NCBI GenBank assembly: GCA_016200825.1
Contig: JACQEA010000428.1
Span: 1-6,266 of the forward strand
Reading direction: 5' to 3'
From: Chloroflexota bacterium
Lineage (GTDB): Bacteria > Chloroflexota > Anaerolineae > UBA4142
DNA: 6,266 nt
Position 1 is the stretch's first letter; the number at the start of each line of letters is the position of its first letter. The position numbers were made by a program, and so were the translations under genes. The notes under the pieces were generated by a model that ran no database searches, had not been told where the DNA came from, and worked only from the letters and a program-made list of their open reading frames with translations. Of the stretch, positions 1-5,899 are shown in pieces.

Positions 1-495
1 GCGCAAACGGTCGCCCCAAATTTTCAACTGCTCGCTCGCCGCCGCGCGAAAAGTATCCGCCGCCGCAAGTAAAACTTTTTTGTCCCGCGCGACAAAATAA
101 TTCGCGAGTTTCGCGATACTTGTTGTCTTGCCGCTGCCATTAACACCGACAACCAGAATAGTAATTGGAGGTTGGACGTTGGACATTGGATGTTGGATGG
201 TGGACATCGGATTCGGGACGCTGGACAAAAGGGCGATCAACTCTTCCCGCAATATTGTCTCCACCCCGCGCGGTTCGCGCAATTTTTCGCGCGCCACGCG
301 CCCGCGCAAATTGTTCACGAGCGCGATTGTGGTTTCTACTCCCACGTCCGCGCCGATGAGCATTTCTTCCAACTCCGCCCAAAATTTCTCGTCAACTTCT
401 GTGCGCGTAACCAACGCGCCGAGCCGCGACAAAAACGATTGCCGCGTTTTGGTGAGACTGGATTTGATCGAATCAGAATGACGGAGGGAAAGCAT
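1..495 (-). CDS. ftsY: Signal recognition particle receptor FtsY, N-terminal part (runs off left edge)
   Basis: FtsY is the SRP receptor GTPase. It docks the ribosome-SRP complex at the inner face of the membrane and passes nascent membrane proteins to the translocon. The 165 residues present cover a short basic amphipathic start (about 8-30), the helical N domain with DEKFW (35-39) and ELEEMLIGADVGVETT (41-56), and the start of the G domain. That part includes the P-loop GVNGSGKTT (117-125) and the DTFRAAA motif (147-153), both diagnostic for SRP-type GTPases; VVGVNG and the N-domain wording favour FtsY over Ffh. The later G motifs lie beyond the window. There is no long acidic A domain, as in many compact FtsY proteins. 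The ATG at 495..493 is preferred: an in-frame stop lies five codons upstream (510..508), the only alternative being a TTG at 504. No Shine-Dalgarno is seen. Oddity: the linker at about residues 90-111 is encoded by a heptamer DNA array (165-227). Confidence 0.95.
   Translation of the reverse strand, partial: MLSLRHSDSIKSSLTKTRQSFLSRLGALVTRTEVDEKFWAELEEMLIGADVGVETTIALVNNLRGRVAREKLREPRGVETILREELIALLSSVPNPMSTIQHPMSNVQPPITILVVGVNGSGKTTSIAKLANYFVARDKKVLLAAADTFRAAASEQLKIWGDRLR
165..227. repeat. Nine degenerate 7-bp tandem units (TTGGAYR) inside the ftsY coding frame
   Basis: On the plus strand the units are TTGGAGG, TTGGACG, TTGGACA, TTGGATG, TTGGATG, GTGGACA, TCGGATT, CGGGACG and CTGGACA, back to back with no gap: 63 bp, which is 21 codons. 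Order decays from left to right, with the five leftmost units near perfect and the last four diverged. The array has no stop codon in any of the six frames. Read in the ftsY frame it gives a heptapeptide repeat, PMSTIQH then PMSNVQP (residues 96-109), because three 7-bp units make 7 codons. It falls exactly between the N domain and the first beta strand of the G domain (ITILVVGVNG). Confidence 0.9.
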
Positions 496-550
496 AAGTC
501 GCAAGTTTCAGGTCACAGACATCGCACAGTTTCAATGTTTCGCTTTTTTT

Positions 551-579
551 ATTATACCTTTGCCCATTCAAAAAAACAA
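551..579 (-). promoter_or_regulatory. Predicted sigma-70-type promoter for ftsY
   Basis: On the minus strand there is a perfect -10 TATAAT at 556..551. A 17-bp spacer separates it from a -35-like TTGTTT at 579..574. Transcription would start near 544, leaving a leader of about 50 nt before the ftsY ATG at 495. The -35 lies inside the T-tract of the dnaE terminator, so the two elements are nested. Prediction from consensus match and spacing only. Confidence 0.65.
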
Positions 580-605
580 AAGGCGGAAACGGAAACCGTC
601 CCGCC
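570..605 (-). terminator. Intrinsic terminator of dnaE
   Basis: Read on the minus strand, GGCGG (605..601) pairs with CCGCC (586..582), and inside it ACGG (599..596) pairs with CCGT (592..589). A small internal bulge separates the two stems, and the loop is three T. The hairpin is followed at once by a T-rich run, TTTTGTTTTTTT (581..570). It lies about 70 bp past the dnaE stop codon, on the correct strand to end dnaE transcription before ftsY. The opposite strand has a run of A before the stem, so it could work weakly in reverse, but no gene there needs it. Confidence 0.75.
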
Positions 606-668
606 AATTACCCAATCACCAAATCTTCTAATCACCTAATTACCTAATCACCCACTCACCTGATTACT
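605..668. repeat. Eight degenerate 8-bp tandem units (consensus TAATCACC) between dnaE and ftsY
   Basis: Plus-strand units are CAATTACC, CAATCACC, AAATCTTC, TAATCACC, TAATTACC, TAATCACC, CACTCACC and TGATTACT, contiguous over 64 bp. Adjacent units alternate TTACC and TCACC in part, giving a 16-bp higher-order period. The array fills the space between the dnaE stop codon (676..674) and the base of its terminator hairpin. Unlike the array in ftsY it is rich in stop codons (TAA on plus; TGA, TAG and TAA on minus). No protein or RNA product is supported. Confidence 0.85.
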
Positions 669-673
669 ATTCC

Positions 674-3600
674 TTACTGCACTTGCACCGATCCCCACTC
701 GCTCACGCGTTGCGCGAGCATATCTTGAATCACCGCGTAACTCGTCGAATGATTTGGAAATTCCATTTCTACTGGTCCTTGCAAGCTGGGGACAATAAAG
801 ACAAACCGATCGTGACCCGACACGCTCGTCAATAATTGAAACAACTCGCGCATCCGGCGCACATCTTCTGTCTGATTATTCGTGCGCGTGAGTGAAATAA
901 TTATTTGCCGCGGATGATCATCATTCCCGCGCACGGCGTAAACGAGCGTCCCACTCGTTTGAGTGAATTCGCGCGTTTCGTTTTTCACGACGCGCGCATT
1001 TCCATTTCCACTTTCTTTGCTCTCCCCATTTCCATTTCCCTCTTTAATTGGAAAATCGGATGGCGGATCCTCAGGCGGTTCGGGCGTATCGAAAATTTCG
1101 TGACTCGATTCTTCCACGCGCGCGTTGGTTTCGGCAACGGCTTGCTCGCTCGGATTCGGGATCGCGATTTGGACCGCGGGCGCGGGTTCATCCGCCGTAA
1201 GAATGGTGACGATTTCTTCCGGCGTATCGGCTACTACATATTCGGTCGCGGTTTCGCACAAAATTTTCAGCTTGCCATCGCGCATTTCTACTTTGCCTTT
1301 GACGATCACCGATGTATCCGCGTTCCACACCGCTTGCGTTTTCGCGAGCGTGCGCGGAAAAACGGTCACTTCGATTCCGCCGGTGGGGTCTTCAATTTGC
1401 GCGAACACCATCGGGTCGCCTTTTTTTGTGGTGATGGTGCGCGCCGAACTCACCACGCCCGCGAGCGTAACTATTTTTCCCACCGCGTTGTCATCAAGTT
1501 GATTTACTAAATGTGTAATGCTTTTCGGCATCGCCTTCGCAAGACGTTGCAAGGGATGATCGGTGAAATAAGCGCCGGTCAATTCTTTTTCGTCCTCTAA
1601 TTTTTTGTGATTTGATAACTCGGGTTCGTCGGGCAACGCGCCAAACGAATTCGCGAGCAAGCCCGCGCTCGCGGTGCCCGCATCGAACATTGAAATTTGA
1701 CCGAGATCACTCGCTTGATGCGCGGACTGACTGATCGCCATCATCCGATCAATGACCGCGATCAATTGCGCGCGCTTGCCAAATTGATCGAACGCGCCGG
1801 CTTTGATCAGCGATTCCAACACGCGGCGATTGACGAGGCGCAAATCCACGCGCCGACAAAAATCGTCCAATGATTTGAACGCGCCGCCCGCGCGGCGCGC
1901 GCACACAATTTCTTCGACCGGCGCGATGCCAACATTTTTGATCGCGCTCAGCGCGAATAGAATCGCGTTGCCGTTCGGCGCGATTTTGAAAACCACTTCG
2001 CTGGTGTTGATGTCTGGCGCAGGAATTTCAATTCCCATCCGCCGCGCTTCGCCCACCAACTGGCCGATTTTTTCAAGGTTGCCTGTGTCAGTTATCAAAA
2101 GCGCGGTCACATATTCAAACGGATAATGCGCTTTGAGAAACGCGGTCTGGCAGGTCATCACCGCGTAATCTGCCGCATGCGCTTTGTTAAATCCATAGCG
2201 CGCGAAAAATTCCACATCGTCAAATAATTTGTGCGCGGTTTTGCTGTCAATCACGCCGTGTTTTTCCGCGCGCGCGACAAAGTGATCGTGCTCTTGCAAT
2301 AATTTTTCTTTGTCTTTTTTGCCGACGGCTTTGCGCAGTAAATCCGCGTCCGAGGCGGTATAGCCCGCGAGACTCATCGCCATTTGGATAATCTGTTCTT
2401 GATAGACCATCACGCCAAACGTGTCATCCAAAATCGGCGCGAGCAAGGGATGATCGAATTCGACGCGCTCGCGCCCGTGCATGCGATTGATGTACGTCGG
2501 AATTTTGTCCATTGGTCCCGGACGATACAAACTAATCGCCGCGACGATGTGATCGAATTTGTTGGGCTTCATCTGCACCAGCACTTTGCGCAAGCCCGCG
2601 CCTTCAACTTGAAACACGCCGGTCACATCGCCGCGCGATAAAAGATCAAACGCTTTGGGATCGTCAATCGGGATGTTGTAGAGATTGTACTCTTTGCCGT
2701 GGCGTTCGCGAATTAATTCGCACGCGCGGCGCATAATCGTCAGCGTGGCAAGTCCGAGAAAATCAATCTTGAGCAAACCGATGCGCTCAAGGATCGTCAT
2801 TTCGAATTCGGTCACGGGAAATCCGGTCGTGCCATCGCCTTTCGTCGGGCGATGCAAAGGCACGTACTCGACGACCGGTTTATCGGTGATGACGACGCCC
2901 GCGGCGTGCGTGCTGGCATTGCGCGCGACGCCTTCGAGCAAACGCGCGGTGTCAATTAATTTGCGATTATAATCGCTTTCTTCGTACGCCGCGCGGAATT
3001 CGGGAACTTTGGCAAGCGTCTCTTCCAGTTTTACATTTGGTCCGGTCGGAACAATTTTCGCGATGCGGTCCACTTCGCCGAGCGGATAATCGAGCGCGCG
3101 CCCCACGTCGCGAATCGCGGCTTTAGCGCCGAGCGTGCCAAAGGTGACGATCTGCGCGACATTCTCGCGCCCGTACTTTTGCACCGCGTACTCAATCATT
3201 TCTTGGCGGCGATCATCCGGAAAATCGAGATCAATATCGGGCATGGTGATGCGCCCGGGATTGAGAAAGCGTTCAAAAATTAATTTTTGTTCGAGCGGAT
3301 CGAGAAACGTGATTTGCAAACAGAACGCGACCATCGAACCGGCGGCGGAGCCGCGCACGTTGTACCAAATATCTTTTTCGCGCGCGGCGCGGCACAAGTC
3401 CCACACGATTAAAAAGTACGTCTCGAATCCCATCGCATGAATCACGCCGAGTTCGTACTCCAAACGTTCGCGCGCGCGGGCATTGCCGGAAGGGTAGCGA
3501 TTTTTGAATCCCTCTTCCGCGTGATGACGCAAATAAATATCCGGCGCGATGTTGTTGGGCACGGGGAACGCCGGCAAATGATAATCTTTTTGATCGAGAT

Positions 3601-4420
3601 TGACCGCGCAACGCTCGGCAATCGCGACCGTATTCGTCAACGCCTCCGGCAATTCTTTCCACAATGCCCACATTTCTTCCGACGACTTTAGATAATAATC
3701 CGCGCCGTCCATCTTCATGCGTTTGGGATCGGTGAGCAGCGTTTGCGTTTGAATGCACAGCAAAATATCTTGCGCCGCCGCGTCTTGCGGTTTGAGATAA
3801 TGCACGTCATTCGTCGCGACCAGCGGCAAATTAAATTCGCGCGCGAGTGCGATCAATTCTGAATTCAGCGCGGCAAAATCTTGGATGCCGTGTTCTTGCA
3901 GTTCGATGTAAAACCGATCTGGAAAAACGTCGCGATACCACGCGAGCCATTTGCGCGCGTGATCCCTTTGTCCATCCATTAGCAAGCGCGGAATTTCGGA
4001 CGACGGACAGCCGCTCGTCGCGATAATGCCTTCACTGTACTGGGCGAGCAATTCGTGATCGACGCGCGGGTAATAATAGAAACCGTTCAGTTCCGCCATC
4101 GAAACAAGTTTCAAAAGATTTTTGTAGCCGGTATTATTTTCCGCGAGGAGCAAGAGGTGATACGAACTGCGATCGAGTTGCGAATCGCGGTCTTGCATCG
4201 TGCGCTTTGCCAAGTATGCTTCCACGCCGATGATCGGTTTGATGTCGTTCGCTTTGCACGCGTCGTAAAAAGAAATCGCGGCGTACATCGCGCCGTGATC
4301 GGTAATCGCGAGCGCGGGTTGATTCAATTCTTTGGCGCGCGCGGCAAGCGCGGCGGGGCTGGTGAGTCCGTCGAGCAACGAATATTCAGAGTGAACGTGC
4401 AGGTGAGCGAAATCGTTCAT
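674..4420 (-). CDS. dnaE: DNA polymerase III subunit alpha
   Basis: This is the replicative C-family DNA polymerase that extends both strands at the fork. Domains in order: PHP (about 1-210); palm, thumb and fingers (about 290-830) with YNVRGSAAGS (353-362), the catalytic PDIDLDF (D395, D397) and third aspartate D553 in KIDFLGL; YGFNKAHAADYA (742-753); a helix-hairpin-helix region (about 845-880); the HPL motif (955-957); an OB fold (about 980-1065); and a C-terminal domain (about 1155-1245) like that of DnaE1 proteins, probably for clamp-loader contact. PHP metal ligands appear complete: H8, H10, D17, H42, E67, H88, C138, D205, H207. At 1248 aa it is somewhat long; the excess is an acidic, Pro/Gly/Asn-rich linker (about 1075-1150). 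The ATG at 4420 gives the expected start before the LHVHS motif, and a stop lies five codons upstream. No Shine-Dalgarno is seen. It is divergent from the plus-strand operon and followed by its own terminator. Confidence 0.98.
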   Translation of the reverse strand: MNDFAHLHVHSEYSLLDGLTSPAALAARAKELNQPALAITDHGAMYAAISFYDACKANDIKPIIGVEAYLAKRTMQDRDSQLDRSSYHLLLLAENNTGYKNLLKLVSMAELNGFYYYPRVDHELLAQYSEGIIATSGCPSSEIPRLLMDGQRDHARKWLAWYRDVFPDRFYIELQEHGIQDFAALNSELIALAREFNLPLVATNDVHYLKPQDAAAQDILLCIQTQTLLTDPKRMKMDGADYYLKSSEEMWALWKELPEALTNTVAIAERCAVNLDQKDYHLPAFPVPNNIAPDIYLRHHAEEGFKNRYPSGNARARERLEYELGVIHAMGFETYFLIVWDLCRAAREKDIWYNVRGSAAGSMVAFCLQITFLDPLEQKLIFERFLNPGRITMPDIDLDFPDDRRQEMIEYAVQKYGRENVAQIVTFGTLGAKAAIRDVGRALDYPLGEVDRIAKIVPTGPNVKLEETLAKVPEFRAAYEESDYNRKLIDTARLLEGVARNASTHAAGVVITDKPVVEYVPLHRPTKGDGTTGFPVTEFEMTILERIGLLKIDFLGLATLTIMRRACELIRERHGKEYNLYNIPIDDPKAFDLLSRGDVTGVFQVEGAGLRKVLVQMKPNKFDHIVAAISLYRPGPMDKIPTYINRMHGRERVEFDHPLLAPILDDTFGVMVYQEQIIQMAMSLAGYTASDADLLRKAVGKKDKEKLLQEHDHFVARAEKHGVIDSKTAHKLFDDVEFFARYGFNKAHAADYAVMTCQTAFLKAHYPFEYVTALLITDTGNLEKIGQLVGEARRMGIEIPAPDINTSEVVFKIAPNGNAILFALSAIKNVGIAPVEEIVCARRAGGAFKSLDDFCRRVDLRLVNRRVLESLIKAGAFDQFGKRAQLIAVIDRMMAISQSAHQASDLGQISMFDAGTASAGLLANSFGALPDEPELSNHKKLEDEKELTGAYFTDHPLQRLAKAMPKSITHLVNQLDDNAVGKIVTLAGVVSSARTITTKKGDPMVFAQIEDPTGGIEVTVFPRTLAKTQAVWNADTSVIVKGKVEMRDGKLKILCETATEYVVADTPEEIVTILTADEPAPAVQIAIPNPSEQAVAETNARVEESSHEIFDTPEPPEDPPSDFPIKEGNGNGESKESGNGNARVVKNETREFTQTSGTLVYAVRGNDDHPRQIIISLTRTNNQTEDVRRMRELFQLLTSVSGHDRFVFIVPSLQGPVEMEFPNHSTSYAVIQDMLAQRVSEWGSVQVQ
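997..1044. repeat. 6-bp tandem units (GGAAAT on minus) in the disordered linker of dnaE
   Basis: On the plus strand, CATTTC occurs twice at 997-1008 and twice at 1027-1038, with an 18-bp spacer and further C/T-rich decayed copies around them. The unit is two codons long, so on the minus strand it encodes Gly-Asn repeats on both sides of ESKES (about residues 1128-1141). The stretch lies in the flexible segment between the OB fold and the C-terminal domain, where length changes should be tolerated. Confidence 0.7.
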
Positions 4421-4480
4421 TTGGTCGGAGGGTCAATTAGACTGATAGTCAAGTGGTCAGATCAGATTTACGCAATGATA

Positions 4481-4508
4481 AAACTGCTATTTGCGATCTG
4501 CCATCTGC
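4481..4508. repeat. Four 7-bp tandem units (NATYTGC-like) in the dnaE leader
   Basis: Plus-strand units AAACTGC, TATTTGC, GATCTGC and CATCTGC are contiguous over 28 bp; on the minus strand they read GCAGATG, GCAGATC, GCAAATA, GCAGTTT. They lie between the predicted dnaE transcription start and its ATG, so they would be transcribed as part of the leader. I see no convincing hairpin or protein-binding palindrome in them. Confidence 0.6.
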
Positions 4509-4524
4509 TTTTGTTCCTCTCGGC

Positions 4525-4553
4525 ATTATAGCACGGATTTTTTCGCTTGTGAC
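4525..4553 (-). promoter_or_regulatory. Predicted promoter for dnaE (extended -10)
   Basis: On the minus strand a perfect TATAAT (4530..4525) is preceded by TG one base upstream, an extended -10. A weak -35 candidate, GTCACA (4553..4548, four of six matches), lies 17 bp upstream; the extended -10 may compensate. Transcription would start near 4518, giving a leader of about 98 nt that carries the heptamer array. It faces away from the plus-strand promoter at 4592-4620. Confidence 0.6.
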
Positions 4554-4591
4554 GCGTGACTTGCCTCTTGCGAAATAATTTTAAGGCGCAG

Positions 4592-4620
4592 TTGAAAAGT
4601 AAATTGCGGCGTGATATAAT
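4592..4620 (+). promoter_or_regulatory. Predicted strong promoter for the glycoside hydrolase operon
   Basis: TTGAAA (4592-4597) as -35, a 17-bp spacer and TATAAT (4615-4620) as -10, with TG one base before the -10. This is close to full sigma-70 consensus. The start would fall near 4627, only about 16 nt before the ATG, leaving just room for the ribosome binding site. The start-to-start distance to the divergent dnaE promoter is about 110 bp. No clear operator palindrome lies between them, so the gene may be expressed constitutively. Confidence 0.75.
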
Positions 4621-4630
4621 CTCCCTCAAC

Positions 4631-4636
4631 AAGGAG
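4631..4636 (+). promoter_or_regulatory. Ribosome binding site fixing the start at 4643
   Basis: AAGGAG lies 6 nt before the ATG at 4643. The reading frame stays open upstream to a GTG at 4556, but that extension would place its start upstream of the promoter, so the transcript could not include it. The motif and promoter together select 4643. Confidence 0.85.
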
Positions 4637-4642
4637 TCCCCA

Positions 4643-5899
4643 ATGCCTCCCCAGATTCCACAATTTATTTTCGGCGTCCACGATCCCGATGGCGCGAACG
4701 TAATGACCAGCGCGGGCAAGCCCGGCTGGATTACTGTCTCGCTCAAAATCACGAGTGATGGGAATGATTTTTCCGCGCTCGCGAATCAAGGGTTGGGTGT
4801 GATTGCGCGGTTGAATAACGGTTATGGATCAGAAGGCACGATTCCCGCGTCATCGCAATACGACGCGTTCGCGCAACAATGCGCGAATTTTATCGCAGGA
4901 GCGAAAGGGTGCAAGATTTGGATCATCGGGAACGAAACCAATCTCGCGTGGGAACGCCCCGGTAATTCCGGCGGCAGCGGAGGCGAAATACTCACACCGC
5001 AATTATACGCGCAATGTTTTGCGAAATGCCGCGCCGCGATAAAAAAAATTGCGGGGCACGCGGACGATTGGGTCATTCCATCGCCGCCCGCGCCGTGGAA
5101 TAATCAAACCGCGTATCCCGGCAATGAAGCCGGGGATTGGATAAAATATTTTGCGGATATTTTGAACGAGTGCATCCAGTTAGGTCAAACGCCCGACGCG
5201 CTTGCGATTCATACCTACACGCACGGATTCAAAAAAGATTTAGTAACGAGCGATGAGAAAATGGGCGCGCCGTTTCAAAATCGTAATTATCATTTCCGCG
5301 CTTATCGCGATTTTTTGAGCATAGTCCCTTCTGCGTTGAAAAATGTTCCGGTCCTGATTACGGAAACACAAGCCGCGGATCCCGATTGGTGGCAGAATCA
5401 AAATATTGGATGGATTCAAGCCGCGTACAAAGAAATCAATGATTGGAATGCGAACAGCGCGAATCAAGCGATTCAAGCGGTATGTTTGTTTCGCTGGCAA
5501 GCGAACGCGGGCGATCCACCGGGCTGGAGCATTTCAAATCGCGCCGCGCTCATGGATGATTTTCGCGCGGCGATGCAGAATGCGTACAAAGTGAAAATGC
5601 CCGCGACGCAATCACCGCCGTCAACGCCGCCACCATCGCAACCTCCCACCGCGCAACCGCAAACCGGCGCGGAAGCAAACGCGGCAATCGCGGCGGCGAA
5701 AAAATTTACTTGGATGCCGATCAATGATAAAGCCGCGCTCTATCTTTTCGCGCAAAAACAAAATCTCGGTTATCCGCAGACCGACGAATTTGAATTCACG
5801 TACAGCGGCGCGGGGTACATCGCGCAAGTGTATAATTTGGGAATCGTGTACGTAAAGAAGGGCGATTACGCGAATGTGAAATGGGTGAAGAAAGGTTGA
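4643..5899 (+). CDS. Clan-A-like glycoside hydrolase (TIM barrel) with small C-terminal domain
   Basis: The 418-residue protein appears to be a retaining glycosidase of the (beta/alpha)8 clan A type; substrate unknown. Seen: a first strand IFGVHDPDG (9-17), strand-two RLNNG (56-60), strand-four IIGNETN (94-100) with N97-E98 as the acid/base pair, a strand-six-type AIHTYTHG (188-195), strand-seven VLITETQ (237-243) with E241 as probable nucleophile, and strand-eight LFRW (282-285). A Pro/Thr/Ser/Gln linker (about 320-341) leads to a C-terminal domain (about 345-418) with NLGYPQTDEFEF and QVYNLGIVYVKKGDY, faintly reminiscent of LGFP-type wall-binding repeats. No signal peptide, membrane segment or anchor is visible at either end, which is odd for such an enzyme. 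Near-consensus promoter and good ribosome binding site; its stop overlaps the next start. Fold and catalytic glutamates are inferred from motif order; no specific GH family is claimed. Confidence 0.75.
   Translation: MPPQIPQFIFGVHDPDGANVMTSAGKPGWITVSLKITSDGNDFSALANQGLGVIARLNNGYGSEGTIPASSQYDAFAQQCANFIAGAKGCKIWIIGNETNLAWERPGNSGGSGGEILTPQLYAQCFAKCRAAIKKIAGHADDWVIPSPPAPWNNQTAYPGNEAGDWIKYFADILNECIQLGQTPDALAIHTYTHGFKKDLVTSDEKMGAPFQNRNYHFRAYRDFLSIVPSALKNVPVLITETQAADPDWWQNQNIGWIQAAYKEINDWNANSANQAIQAVCLFRWQANAGDPPGWSISNRAALMDDFRAAMQNAYKVKMPATQSPPSTPPPSQPPTAQPQTGAEANAAIAAAKKFTWMPINDKAALYLFAQKQNLGYPQTDEFEFTYSGAGYIAQVYNLGIVYVKKGDYANVKWVKKG
5891..5895 (+). promoter_or_regulatory. Ribosome binding site candidate for the second operon gene
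   Basis: AAAGG lies inside the end of the hydrolase gene. It is only 3 nt from the overlapping ATG at 5899 but 9 nt from the in-frame ATG at 5905. Spacing therefore favours Met3 (5905) as the main start, while the stop-start overlap favours 5899 by re-initiation. Either way the product differs by only two residues. Confidence 0.45.

Noticed and set aside
172..639. 155-codon plus-strand frame across the start of ftsY and the spacer
   Set aside because: It is antisense to ftsY, spans the promoter, terminator and octamer array, and has no protein-like pattern. The stop-free heptamer array helps keep such frames open.
605..668. Octamer array considered as a CRISPR or replication origin iteron set
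   Set aside because: Units are only 8 bp with no spacers, no DnaA boxes (TTATCCACA-like) or AT-rich unwinding region are nearby, and no cas or initiator gene is present.
905..1510. 201-codon plus-strand frame antisense to dnaE
   Set aside because: Composition is dominated by Arg, Phe and Ile as expected from the reverse of GC-biased codons; it lies fully inside a clearly coding dnaE and has no ribosome binding site or motif.
3273..3758. 161-codon minus-strand frame within dnaE
   Set aside because: Out-of-frame shadow of dnaE on the same strand; Arg-rich, with no recognisable domain.
4549..4560. Direct repeat GTGAC-GC-GTGAC overlapping the dnaE -35 region as an operator
   Set aside because: Repeat centres are 7 bp apart, not a helical turn, and there is no second pair; chance is likely in such CGCG-rich DNA.
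4556..4642. Upstream GTG extension (29 codons) of the hydrolase
   Set aside because: It would begin upstream of the -35 and -10 boxes and ignore the AAGGAG site before the ATG at 4643; the extra residues do not form a signal peptide.
4421..4642. tRNA, riboswitch or small RNA in the divergent intergenic region
   Set aside because: No cloverleaf, conserved riboswitch core or terminator hairpin could be recognised; the space is accounted for by two promoters and a short array.
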